A DNA stretch of 64,000 bases, taken from the NCBI GenBank assembly GCA_022709425.1, contig JAKLIW010000001.1, forward strand, positions 205,552 through 269,551, read 5' to 3'. The notes beneath the pieces are model-generated. The model was not told the DNA's origin. It made no database searches and saw only the letters and a program-made list of their open reading frames with translations. The stretch's first letter is position 1; each line of letters starts with the position of its first letter. Origin of the DNA: a bacterium (GTDB lineage Bacteria > UBP6 > UBA1177 > JAKLFG01). Made by a program: the position numbers and the translations under genes. Shown piece after piece: positions 7,065-16,092 of the stretch.

Positions 7065-10000
7065 CTACCTGACGTACTGCATAATATCTTCCAACTCTAT
7101 CCGGCGATACTGTTCCGGCATCTCGAGTATCGTGTACTCATAGTGGTTCTGGCCCGGTATGAGATCTTCGAACAACGTCATCTTGCCAGTATCCACCAAA
7201 GTTATTCCCAGAACCGATAGGTCCGCCTGTGCATATATCTCTGAATGCTTTAGAATGTCAAGCGTAATGGACATCGAGGCGTTCATGTCAATATAGGGAC
7301 TAACGATCCAAGCCTTTCCCCAATCAAGACGCTTTCCCTCATGGCAATCTGTCTCAAAGAAATCACATGAGATATCTTCTCCTTCAGGCGACTTCTTGTT
7401 TTCCGCATCAGACATGCGCACCGCATACCGTGCCCGCAACGGTAGCGATGCCGAAAGAATATCGACCTCAATACCGAGCGTGCCGCTGGCCGAAGCAATA
7501 AGAAAATTGACGCTCACGCTCCCCTCGACAAAGGCCGAAACATCGACATAAGGTTCCAATGTGAACCTACCTTGTGCATATTGGCCAAGAGGCAAGGATA
7601 TCTCCTGATCTTTTATCTTTATTTTGGTAACCGCATCCTTGTCCCCCAACTGCACCATCATCTCCGCTCCATAGTTGACAAAGATGCCCGCGTCGAGGGT
7701 CAGTGTAGCGCCGAACAGACTATACTCCGCTACCCGTTTCGAGAAATACCAATCGTAGGTGGAATCTAGTCTATCTCCGTCCCACACATAATTCTCATCG
7801 CTATTTCCGTAAGTTGTCATTCCGTTTGTTGAAAGGACCTTATCCTGAAAATATTGGGCTGTTTTTCCTATACTCGATCCGCCCGAATCGTGGTAAAGGA
7901 GATATTTTCCCGCAACATACAGATGCATGTGGTATATATTATTCTTTGAATCCTTCCCCATCTTGTTGAAGAAGTTCTTCACATTGCTCCCATCGACACT
8001 GGAGCCCTTGGGTGTCGGGATGCCGTTGTCGTTGGGGTTGAGTTGAAGGTAGCCGACCAATTCCAGCAACTCGGTTTGATTTTCTTTCCACAAAGAATCG
8101 TCATACTCGTCCACATCCCGCATATTGGCTGTCTTTTGGGAATTATTGTTACTCACGGTGGCCGTGTCCGCCGCCTTGGCATTCAACGGCTGACCAAAGA
8201 TGACGGCACCGGCACCAAAGTAACCGTAGAGGTAGGGATTGAGCACCAGTTTGTTGACCGCGGTGAGCATCCCTTCCGATGTCGTGTCGGTAATATCGTC
8301 AATCGAAGGCAAGAAATAGTTTAATTTGTTTCGCATAAAATCTCTTATGCCTTTAAGCACTTGAGGATCATTATAATTACAATCTTCATTATTGCAGACC
8401 TCTTGCTTTATCTTTTTACGCAGGTCGCTATCGCAGGAATCTTCATCGAAATTCCCCAACAAAGAGATCACATCCTTTTTGAATGAGTCTTCCAAAGCAT
8501 CGAACTTCCCCCCATAAATCTCCCGAGCACAAAAATCATAGGCAAGGGAAAACAGTAGTGCATCGTTGCCATTTTCTGAGAACTTCTGATAGAACCCATC
8601 CAGCATACGGGCAAGGTTGGCGGCATCATGTATACCGGGAGTCTCCGGCCATCCGTCTTGTATGAAATCGTTGAACTCTTCAAATCGTTCGATGCCGTCG
8701 ACACCCCACCCATAGGCATAGCCCAAGTGGACATTGAATTCGTTGTTGCCGAACTGATAGTACCCATACCGCTGGTCGCCGTAACTCACCTTTTTCCCAT
8801 TGTCACGGCTACTGAATCCGGAGGAGCCATGTATACCGTTGGCAAGCAGTTTCTGCTGTATCAGCGCCGCGTCATACTGCTGATACTGCTCGAAATGATC
8901 GAGGTACTTCGAGAACCGCGTCAGATCCTGCCGGTAATCCAACTTTCCGCCACTCAGGATCGTACTCTCATCAAAATAGGAGCGACGACCGGAGCTGGTC
9001 AGGCTCACCTCAAGGTTGACATCATAATAACGCATGAATCCGGCTTGATTGTTGTCATACACATATCTGCGTCGATACGTTTTTGGCTCCGTTTCGGTAA
9101 TGGTGCCGTCCAAGTCCGGCTCTGCAGCCTCAAAATAATTATCATAGCGAGGAAAAGGATGCTTGCCTATCGCATCTAGGCGCAACCACCGGAAAAAAGC
9201 TGGAGACTCGCTTATTTCATCTAAATAATCATACCGCAATCTTTGGTAATCAACACTTCCTGTAGGTATTTCCATGCAAGTATTCCCGTTGCATTCGATG
9301 TTTTTGACATCTTCGATGAACTGGTAATAGCGATACCCTTCACCTTTACAGGAAAAGGATCTATTGGGGAAGTCTCCTTCTGGGTCTGGATAAGACACGG
9401 TTTCTACGGGAGAAGAACAATAATGAGCATTAAAGGCATTACAATCTACACCCGGATCATCGCATGTTTTTTTGCAGAGATTTATGTTTGCTTTTAAATC
9501 TGGCAATTGGTTCATGCCCAATATGCCATATTCTTTTAAAAAAAGCTCTTTGGCGGCAAAATCGGTAAGCCCGTCTTCACAGAGATCGGGCGGGATGCCG
9601 GAAACATCCACGAACCTAAAGTCATAGGTGTTCTCATCGATCTTAAGGACATTTTTCAGGATAACATCATAACTGCCATACCTTCCTGTGTCATTCGGAT
9701 CATCTTTTCTATCCAGAACGAATGAACAGGTATATTTTATATCGACGACCTGTCCCACATCGCCTTTGCAGACGAAATCGTCGTAGTTCTCAAGGCGTTC
9801 AAAAGAGCCCTGCTCGCTGGTCGGCGCCGGTATCCGGTGCATGCATTCCTTATAGTCGATCTGCATGATGTCGTACAGACTCTTCCCCTGATAGCTCTTC
9901 AACGTATCGCATACCCGTTCGGCGGAGGTATCCTCCGGCAAATTGACTATCTCCGGGATGCCGGCATTCGGATCACCACAAACGGCCGTTGCCTCTTCCT

Positions 10001-12335
10001 CGCTGACCAGAACCTGTTGTTCGATGTCGGATTTGACGCTCTCCACGAACAATTCCGGCAACCAGCCGCAGACCATCTGGAGCGGATCGCCGGGACCCTT
10101 GGGATCGTTCGGCTTGAGACAGTTGATGCTTTCCGCCAAAGAGAGCACTTCATCGACCTTTTCTTCAAGCTGTCGGGGGATATCGGCCCGCTTCACCTCA
10201 TCCAACAGAAGTATGGCCCGATTGAGGTTCTCATAATTCCCCGCTATCTCATCGGCGTAGTCGGAAGAGCCGCCGTTGGCCAACCGATTCGCCAACTGCA
10301 GACCGTATTGGGCCACTCCGCTCAAGGTGTCTATCTTTTTATCCAGCAACGCGACGACCTTCTCTTTTTCGGCGTTGGTGAGGATGTCCCACGCCTCGAT
10401 AATGACATTCTCCGGATATACCGATCTGACATACGCGTTATTGGTCGCACACGCCTCCTCGTGGTTCGGATAGGCGCCGTAACAGACCTTCATGTGCTCA
10501 GCCACCGGGGTGCCGTGGTCGATCGCGTATTGAATGAGTCCCGGCCAGCGCCCCGTTTCCGTTTTTTGCTGTATGACCTTTTGTAGCCAGCCGCCCAACT
10601 GAACGACCTTTTCCAGATTCTCCGCCACCACTACGGCATCGTCATCGCCGGGAGCAACGGTATCGAAGGTCGTCTGGCCGAGATCGCGGAAAAGGATCGT
10701 ATTGACCAGCAATTCCAGCAGAAATTCGCGGTATACGCGATACGGTTCAAAGTGACGGTTCGTGATCTCTTGTCCGAAGGTCTCCTTCCAGTAGGGATCC
10801 TTTGCCAGCGCCAGCATATCACGATGCCACGAGAAATCGATCATCCGGCCGTATTGCGATCCCTGTGCCGGTCCCCAGTAGCCATTCTTCCGGTTATTGG
10901 TCAGAACAAACAGGTTATTGGGAACATACCGCGCATGGCTCAGGGAGAATTTATCACTATCGAATCCGTCGATATGGTCGGTATTCGATTCGACATGGCG
11001 TGCGCCGAAATAGAGAATGCGGCCGCCGTACTGGTTTTGGAACGGCTGCTCCGTGGTTGCGCCGGAACAGATATCGCCGTGACTGTCGCCATCAATGTCG
11101 CAGACCCTGCCGGGTGTTGCCGAGAATGTCGTTATCAGGTACGGGTCGTCCGATGCTTCGGCCAGCACATCAAGCCACATATTGTACATGAAATATTTCT
11201 TATAAAGGTAATTCTCGCAGGAATCGATCTCCTTTTCATTCACCCACCGATCCCGTTCGGCAAGAAGAGTGTTCCCTTTGAACTGCTCGAATAAAGAAAC
11301 CCCCTTCGGCTCACCGAGCAAATACCGGGTGAACAGATGCGGACGCAGCATTATGATGGGTATGTGGGCTGAATTGTCGACATAGGAGACCTGCGCCAAC
11401 TGCGCCCGGTCCGTTTTCATACTTTCGGTATAGCTGTTTTTCCCGAATGAGTTCCCCTGCACCCTGTCGTCCGTATCGATACTGGCGCACCCCTGCACTA
11501 CTTCGGGCAAGCGGATCTCCTCCAGATCGATCGTCGTCGCAGTCCCTTCTTTCTGTAACGAAAGGGCGAGCGGTTTGACCAGATAGCGCACCTCTCCGGT
11601 GCGTACCCCATCGCTGTCGCAGGCGACCGCCACGCAACTTAACGGGTTCTCTTTTTGTTCAACGGTGGGCGCTCCCGACCAGAAGGGGATGTCTCTATGC
11701 GTATAACCCAGATAGCAGTCGCATTCCGCTTCACCTTGGGCATTCACCCGGCATACTCCCGCGCCGTCGCATTGCTGACCCACGCACAGGTCGGTCACGC
11801 ACTGTTTGTTATCCCCCGCCGGATGGGTGTAGCCGCGGGCGCAAAGGCACTCATAATTCAACAGGCCGATCGGTTTGCATTCTCCGTTGGGACAGACATC
11901 TCGAGAATTGTAACAGGGATTGATGGTTATCGGCAGATCAAGAATGTCCCAGATACCGTTGTACCGGAAATCGTAAAAATGTATCATGACCTGATACTGG
12001 GCGCTTTCGGAAAAGGTGTGTCTGAAAACCAGATAGCCAGAAGGATAGACCACCACATCGCCCTTTAGGATCGCATCATCGAGATATGAGCGATAATGAA
12101 AGAAATAGCCGTTGTCACCGACGATCTCATACTCAAAGATATAATTCGCCGCGTCGGTCATCGTGTACCCGGTAAGCGGCTGGCCGTCTTTAAGCACCAA
12201 CACCCGCATATCGCAGACACCGGTCGCGGTACAGTTATACGGACCTTCGCTGTTGACGACCTCGAATCGATCGACCGAGACCTGACAAGAGGCGAAAAAT
12301 AGAGAAAAAAACAGGATCGCAAGACCTTTTTTCAT
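7065..12335 (-). CDS. Giant surface lipoprotein with EGF-like modules (1756 residues)
   Basis: The protein starts with a lipoprotein signal (lipobox FASC, Cys17), so it should be anchored in the outer membrane. After a beta-sandwich-like region, residues of about 140-225 form two EGF-like modules with spaced cysteines (CVTDLCVGQQCDGAGVC is within them). A very long middle follows, mixed helical and Cys-containing, with no family I recognise. The last 250 residues are beta-rich with alternating hydrophobic strands. It heads a four-gene run (two LRR lipoproteins, LLTP-like protein) joined by short gaps or overlaps. A possible C-terminal remnant of a second copy lies at 3337-3669. Its role is unknown; a large extracellular binding or adhesion protein is the likeliest guess. 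Confidence 0.85.
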   Translation of the reverse strand: MKKGLAILFFSLFFASCQVSVDRFEVVNSEGPYNCTATGVCDMRVLVLKDGQPLTGYTMTDAANYIFEYEIVGDNGYFFHYRSYLDDAILKGDVVVYPSGYLVFRHTFSESAQYQVMIHFYDFRYNGIWDILDLPITINPCYNSRDVCPNGECKPIGLLNYECLCARGYTHPAGDNKQCVTDLCVGQQCDGAGVCRVNAQGEAECDCYLGYTHRDIPFWSGAPTVEQKENPLSCVAVACDSDGVRTGEVRYLVKPLALSLQKEGTATTIDLEEIRLPEVVQGCASIDTDDRVQGNSFGKNSYTESMKTDRAQLAQVSYVDNSAHIPIIMLRPHLFTRYLLGEPKGVSLFEQFKGNTLLAERDRWVNEKEIDSCENYLYKKYFMYNMWLDVLAEASDDPYLITTFSATPGRVCDIDGDSHGDICSGATTEQPFQNQYGGRILYFGARHVESNTDHIDGFDSDKFSLSHARYVPNNLFVLTNNRKNGYWGPAQGSQYGRMIDFSWHRDMLALAKDPYWKETFGQEITNRHFEPYRVYREFLLELLVNTILFRDLGQTTFDTVAPGDDDAVVVAENLEKVVQLGGWLQKVIQQKTETGRWPGLIQYAIDHGTPVAEHMKVCYGAYPNHEEACATNNAYVRSVYPENVIIEAWDILTNAEKEKVVALLDKKIDTLSGVAQYGLQLANRLANGGSSDYADEIAGNYENLNRAILLLDEVKRADIPRQLEEKVDEVLSLAESINCLKPNDPKGPGDPLQMVCGWLPELFVESVKSDIEQQVLVSEEEATAVCGDPNAGIPEIVNLPEDTSAERVCDTLKSYQGKSLYDIMQIDYKECMHRIPAPTSEQGSFERLENYDDFVCKGDVGQVVDIKYTCSFVLDRKDDPNDTGRYGSYDVILKNVLKIDENTYDFRFVDVSGIPPDLCEDGLTDFAAKELFLKEYGILGMNQLPDLKANINLCKKTCDDPGVDCNAFNAHYCSSPVETVSYPDPEGDFPNRSFSCKGEGYRYYQFIEDVKNIECNGNTCMEIPTGSVDYQRLRYDYLDEISESPAFFRWLRLDAIGKHPFPRYDNYFEAAEPDLDGTITETEPKTYRRRYVYDNNQAGFMRYYDVNLEVSLTSSGRRSYFDESTILSGGKLDYRQDLTRFSKYLDHFEQYQQYDAALIQQKLLANGIHGSSGFSSRDNGKKVSYGDQRYGYYQFGNNEFNVHLGYAYGWGVDGIERFEEFNDFIQDGWPETPGIHDAANLARMLDGFYQKFSENGNDALLFSLAYDFCAREIYGGKFDALEDSFKKDVISLLGNFDEDSCDSDLRKKIKQEVCNNEDCNYNDPQVLKGIRDFMRNKLNYFLPSIDDITDTTSEGMLTAVNKLVLNPYLYGYFGAGAVIFGQPLNAKAADTATVSNNNSQKTANMRDVDEYDDSLWKENQTELLELVGYLQLNPNDNGIPTPKGSSVDGSNVKNFFNKMGKDSKNNIYHMHLYVAGKYLLYHDSGGSSIGKTAQYFQDKVLSTNGMTTYGNSDENYVWDGDRLDSTYDWYFSKRVAEYSLFGATLTLDAGIFVNYGAEMMVQLGDKDAVTKIKIKDQEISLPLGQYAQGRFTLEPYVDVSAFVEGSVSVNFLIASASGTLGIEVDILSASLPLRARYAVRMSDAENKKSPEGEDISCDFFETDCHEGKRLDWGKAWIVSPYIDMNASMSITLDILKHSEIYAQADLSVLGITLVDTGKMTLFEDLIPGQNHYEYTILEMPEQYRRIELEDIMQYVR

Positions 12336-12397
12336 ACCTGCCCCCAGATACGATAGTTATAAAAGACTGCTGGAGAGAACAACCTTCCGTCGCGATT

Positions 12398-12427
12398 GTT
12401 CTACATTGCGACCATTTTATTTGTCAA
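12398..12427 (-). promoter_or_regulatory. Candidate promoter of the lipoprotein/LRR/LLTP-like operon
   Basis: On the minus strand, TTGACA (complement of 12422-12427), an 18-bp spacer and TAGAAC (12398-12403). The leader would be about 55 nt. A second -10-like TATAAC closer to the gene makes the start uncertain. Confidence 0.4.
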
Positions 12428-12491
12428 AATAACTGGGCATGTTTTTTACGGAAAAACAGTTGTCGACTGAAATCATTCAGCTATATTTTAT

Positions 12492-13478
12492 TCAGCGCAG
12501 TGCTTCGGCGACGATGCGGGCGACGAAGGTGTCGTACGATATGCCGGCGCGTTCGCAGGCCGCGGCGACGCCGCCGTAATGGGTGATGCAGGGGTTGACG
12601 TTGACCTCGAGCACCCACGGGTTCCCCTGTTCATCGACCCGGAAATCGACGCGGGCATACCCGGCAAGGCGCAGTTCACGCCAGCACTGACCCGCCAATT
12701 CGCCGAGCCGTGCGAGGAGCGGCGCATCTTCCGGCGGGAAATCGAACGAGCGCTGGGTGTTCTTGTATTCGAACGATTTTTCTTCCCACTTGGCGCGGTA
12801 ATCGACTATCTTGGGCCGTTTGTCGCCGAAATTGATAAACCGTATCTCGGCGGGCGACAGTATCTGCGGCGCACCGTTCATGCCGAGCACCGTGAGGTTG
12901 AATTCGCGTCCCTCGATGAACCGTTCAGCGAAGAAACGGACGCCGTGCGTCTTCTCCTTTCCGCGAATAAAAGCGGCAAGATCGTCGCCTTCCGACGGGG
13001 TCAGGATGCTCTTCGCGTCCATCCCCAGCGACGCATCTTCGTCGACCGCCTTGACGATGTAACGGGCGTCGGGGACCAATTGCTCGAAACGGCCGGGACA
13101 GAAACATTCGGGGGTCGGTATGCGGTTGAGCGTCAGCAGTTCTTTGGCCAGCAGTTTATCGGTGGTGATGAACAGCGATTCGGCGGTGCCGCCGGTGTAT
13201 TTGATCCCCCAGTGTTCGAGAAGCGCCGGGGCGAGGTACTGGTGCGAACCTTTTCCTTCCAGCGTCTCCACGAGGTTGAATACCACCCCCGCCTTCACCG
13301 CATCGAGTTCCCGTTTGACGCGGGCGATATCGGTGTCGAAAACGATGCGAGTGTGTTTCCAGCCGAGCGTGGTGAGCGCCGCTTCGACCGCCTGCATCTC
13401 TTCGAACAGGTCGAGATCATCCTTGCGGGCGTTGGGATCGACGGGATTGTGGAGTAAGACCGCTATCCGTTCGGTCAT
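12492..13478 (-). CDS. ATP-grasp ligase, D-Ala-D-Ala ligase-like (second of pair)
   Basis: The 328-residue protein has the ATP-grasp fold of the D-alanine-D-alanine ligase group. An N-terminal domain contains GVVFNLVETLEGKGS, a central domain follows, and the C-terminal metal/ATP site is YARVDFRVDEQGNPWVLEVN. ATP-grasp enzymes join a carboxylate to an amine via an acyl-phosphate. The ATG at 13478 was chosen because it overlaps the stop of the upstream ligase as ATGA; the longer upstream reading has no support. It is the last gene of a three-gene operon with lysine 2,3-aminomutase. Normal peptidoglycan Ddl is possible but would not explain a second, divergent ligase next to kamA. Confidence 0.8.
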   Translation of the reverse strand: MTERIAVLLHNPVDPNARKDDLDLFEEMQAVEAALTTLGWKHTRIVFDTDIARVKRELDAVKAGVVFNLVETLEGKGSHQYLAPALLEHWGIKYTGGTAESLFITTDKLLAKELLTLNRIPTPECFCPGRFEQLVPDARYIVKAVDEDASLGMDAKSILTPSEGDDLAAFIRGKEKTHGVRFFAERFIEGREFNLTVLGMNGAPQILSPAEIRFINFGDKRPKIVDYRAKWEEKSFEYKNTQRSFDFPPEDAPLLARLGELAGQCWRELRLAGYARVDFRVDEQGNPWVLEVNVNPCITHYGGVAAACERAGISYDTFVARIVAEALR

Positions 13479-14461
13479 CGGCGGGCGCTCTTCATGCGAT
13501 CGATGGCCGAATCCACTATCCACGAGATGATGGTTCGGTAATCGGTGCCGTTGAGCCGCGCGAGGATGGGGAGATCGGAGTCTATCGGATGGAGTCCGGC
13601 GAGCGGGTTGACCTCAATGAAGTTGGGCACGCCGTGGGCGTCGCACCGCACATCCACGCGGCCGCCGTCACGGCATTCCAGTACGCGCCACGCCGCGAGC
13701 GCCGTTTCGCTACAGGCGTCGCAGAGCGCTTTTTCGGGGACGACATACTCGATGATCTCTTTGTAATTCTTCTTGTTGTGGAGTCCGTAGGCCTCCTTTT
13801 CGGCCGCCGGTTTGAACACCACCTCCATCACACCGACCACGCGGGCCTCGCGTCCCGTACCGACGATGCCGACGGTGCATTCGCGCCCCGGCAGGTATTC
13901 TTCGACCAGCACCGGCTGGCGGTGTTTCGCGAGCAGTTCGATGCAGCGGGCGCGGAGGGTGGCCGCGTCCGGTATCTTGGAAAAAGCGCCGATCCCCTTG
14001 CCGGTACCTTCGGCGACCGGTTTGGCGAAGAGCGGATAATCGAGCCGCACCTCGGCGATGTCGCGCTCTTCGGCGACCACATGGAACTTGGCCGTCGGGA
14101 CGCCGCCGTCGCGCACGACGCGTTTGGTCATCCCTTTGTGCAGACACAGCGACAGGACCATCGGATCGGAGAAGACGTACGGTATGTCGTAGGCGTCGAG
14201 GAGCGCCGGTATCTGCGCCTCACGGCCGATGCCGCTGACCCCTTCGGCGATATTGAAGACGATATTCCACCGTTTCCCGGCGACCAGCAGTTCGGCGAGT
14301 TTCTTCACCGTGCCGATCCGTTCGACGCGGTGACCGAGCGAAACGAGCGCCCCCTCTATCCCTTCGATCGTTTCGATGCCGTCGAACTCGGCCGCCTCTT
14401 CTTCAGAAAAACCGGCTTTCAGATAATCGTCTTTGAGATCGTAGGTGAAACCGATATGCAT
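13475..14461 (-). CDS. ATP-grasp ligase, D-Ala-D-Ala ligase-like (first of pair)
   Basis: The 328-residue protein is another ATP-grasp ligase of the Ddl superfamily, only distantly similar to its neighbour. It opens MHIGFTYDLKDDY, has WNIVFNIAEGVSGIGRE in the N-terminal domain and YPLFAKPVAEGTGKGI in the ATP-binding lobe. The metal-binding C-terminal motif is GRVDVRCDAHGVPNFIEVN. Members of this subgroup often annotate only as D-alanine-D-alanine ligase-like. It starts 10 bp after the kamA stop and overlaps the second ligase by 4 bp. Together with kamA it suggests ligation of beta-lysine, in one or two steps, into a small peptide or amide (inference). Confidence 0.8.
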   Translation of the reverse strand: MHIGFTYDLKDDYLKAGFSEEEAAEFDGIETIEGIEGALVSLGHRVERIGTVKKLAELLVAGKRWNIVFNIAEGVSGIGREAQIPALLDAYDIPYVFSDPMVLSLCLHKGMTKRVVRDGGVPTAKFHVVAEERDIAEVRLDYPLFAKPVAEGTGKGIGAFSKIPDAATLRARCIELLAKHRQPVLVEEYLPGRECTVGIVGTGREARVVGVMEVVFKPAAEKEAYGLHNKKNYKEIIEYVVPEKALCDACSETALAAWRVLECRDGGRVDVRCDAHGVPNFIEVNPLAGLHPIDSDLPILARLNGTDYRTIISWIVDSAIDRMKSARR

Positions 14462-14471
14462 CGGATCTCCG

Positions 14472-15734
14472 TTACGACGGGGCGACCGCCTGCTGGATGT
14501 TGGGATAGCGGTAGGTCTTGTCCTCGTAGTTCTTCACATACACATAATCGGTGTCGCGTCCCTGCCAGTAATCGGGCAGGAGCGGTATCTTGCCGCCGCC
14601 GCCGGGGGCGTCGACGACGAACTGAGGCACCGCGTAGCCGCTGGTGTGGCCGCGCAGGCCGCGGATGATCTCGAGCCCTTTCTCTACCGTCGTGCGGAAA
14701 TGACCCGAACCCACGATCGGGTCGCACTGGTAGAGATAGTAGGGACGGACGCGGACCTTGAGGAGTTTGTGGAACAGCGCCGTCATCGTCGGCACATCGT
14801 CGTTGATCCCTTTGAGAAGCACCGTCTGGCTCCCCAGCGGTATCCCCGCGTCGGCAAGCCGCGTGCAGGCCTGCGCCACTTCGGGTGTCAGTTCGTCGGG
14901 ATGGGTGAAGTGGACGCTGAGAAGCAACGGATGATAGCGTTTAAGGATGTTGACCAACTTCGGCGTGATGCGTTGGGGCAGGACCGCGGGGACCTTCGTG
15001 CCGATGCGGATGATCTCGACATGCTCTATCTTGCGGATGCGGGAAAGGAGATATTCGATCTTTGCGTCGGGCATGGTGAGCGGATCGCCGCCCGATATGA
15101 GGACATCGCGGATGGTCGGGGTCCGTTCGATATAGCCGATCGCTTCGTCCCATATCTTGGTGGAGAACTGGTGCATGCGGTTGGCGTCGCCGACCATGCG
15201 CGAACGGGTGCAGTAGCGGCAGTAGGTCGAGCAGAAGCCGGTCGCGAGGAACAACACGCGGTCGGGATAGCGGTGTACGAGACCCGATACCGGACTGTCG
15301 TGTTCTTCATGGAGCGGATCCTCCGCTTCCCCGAAACAGCGCTGATGTTCGGCGGTCACCGGGATGACGCTGCGGCGCAACGGCTGATCGGGGTCGCTCT
15401 TCGCCAACAGACTCGCGTAGTGCGGCGTGATGCGCAGCGGCAGGACACCGCCTTCGCCCGAAACGGCGCGCAATTCCTCGTCGGTCAGATCGACGATGCG
15501 GCCCAACTTTTCGGCGGTGGTGATGCTGTTGGAGAGTTGCCACTTCCAGTTGGTCCACTCCTTTTCTTCTGCGGTCGGAAAGTGTTCGCGCAGAAAAGCG
15601 AGCGCCCGCGGCTCGAGTTGAACCGGCGCAGGTTGTTTGGGGGGAATAAGATCGAAAATGGAGCCTGTCGGCAGCGACACGGCCCCGCTAGGGAGCGGAA
15701 CTTCTTCCTCGTTGGTGATCACGATCTTCTTCAT
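14472..15734 (-). CDS. kamA: Lysine 2,3-aminomutase (radical SAM, PLP)
   Basis: The 420-residue protein converts L-lysine to L-beta-lysine using a [4Fe-4S] cluster, SAM and PLP. The radical SAM cysteines are Cys168, Cys172 and Cys175 (GFCSTYCRYC). The PLP lysine is Lys382 in DAPGGGGK. Asp338 (QCD) and Asp375 (VVD) match Asp293 and Asp330 of the Clostridium enzyme, which hold the substrate's epsilon-amino group. Glutamate 2,3-aminomutases replace these residues, so lysine is the expected substrate. A GGAG ribosome-binding site precedes the ATG. It is first in an operon with two ATP-grasp ligases rather than with ablB or lysine-fermentation genes, which argues for biosynthesis rather than catabolism. 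Confidence 0.93.
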   Translation of the reverse strand: MKKIVITNEEEVPLPSGAVSLPTGSIFDLIPPKQPAPVQLEPRALAFLREHFPTAEEKEWTNWKWQLSNSITTAEKLGRIVDLTDEELRAVSGEGGVLPLRITPHYASLLAKSDPDQPLRRSVIPVTAEHQRCFGEAEDPLHEEHDSPVSGLVHRYPDRVLFLATGFCSTYCRYCTRSRMVGDANRMHQFSTKIWDEAIGYIERTPTIRDVLISGGDPLTMPDAKIEYLLSRIRKIEHVEIIRIGTKVPAVLPQRITPKLVNILKRYHPLLLSVHFTHPDELTPEVAQACTRLADAGIPLGSQTVLLKGINDDVPTMTALFHKLLKVRVRPYYLYQCDPIVGSGHFRTTVEKGLEIIRGLRGHTSGYAVPQFVVDAPGGGGKIPLLPDYWQGRDTDYVYVKNYEDKTYRYPNIQQAVAPS

Positions 15735-16057
15735 CGTCTACCTCTCCGTCCGGTCGTTCGATGAAACAAGTTGAGGGTAATTTCTCCCTCGGCACAACAT
15801 CTCCTTTTGTAAGGATATTCATTTTAATTGCAACTTTTTTCGGTATTTTTTTCAATTTTTATTACTTTTGTTTTCATGGAGTTGCCAAAAATGTTGCGGT
15901 TGCTTTGCTGAAAATCCTCAATCAGACAAAGTTCGAAATAATTTAGAATTGCAAAAACGGCTTTTTTGGGGGACGTCAACAAGTGTGCCTTTCGGCCTGT
16001 TCTCAATTCGTTTTCACACAATCCGTTGATTTGCCGGATAGATATTTACCGGGCAAC
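15735..16057. other. AT-rich divergent intergenic region
   Basis: About 320 bp between kamA (minus) and the Ehr-like operon (plus). Roughly 15,800-15,960 is strikingly T/A-rich with poly-T runs, unlike the GC-rich flanks. Two short open frames here have no ribosome-binding site or recognisable product. No lysine riboswitch motif was seen. The AT-rich block could act as an UP element or as a nucleoid-protein silencing site. Confidence 0.6.
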
Positions 16058-16085
16058 TTGACAAGCGCAGGGGGCATGCTATAGT
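16058..16085 (+). promoter_or_regulatory. Near-consensus promoter of the Ehr-like operon (leaderless start)
   Basis: TTGACA (16058-16063), 16-bp spacer, TATAGT (16080-16085). Exactly seven bases separate the -10 from the ATG at 16093, so the expected +1 is the A of the start codon and the mRNA should be leaderless. There is no convincing ribosome-binding site. Confidence 0.75.
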
Positions 16086-16092
16086 GCCGCCC

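Noticed and set aside
12579..15764. Long plus-strand ORFs opposite the ATP-grasp and kamA genes
   Set aside because: They are antisense to clear protein families, are rich in His/Arg/Asp runs typical of antisense GC-rich frames, and lack promoters and ribosome-binding sites.
15735..16000. Lysine riboswitch upstream of kamA
   Set aside because: None of the conserved lysine-aptamer motifs or a 170-nt fold was seen on the kamA strand.
15761..16021. Two short ORFs (61 and 65 codons) in the AT-rich region before the Ehr operon
   Set aside because: No ribosome-binding sites, overlapping on opposite strands, composition explained by AT-rich non-coding DNA.
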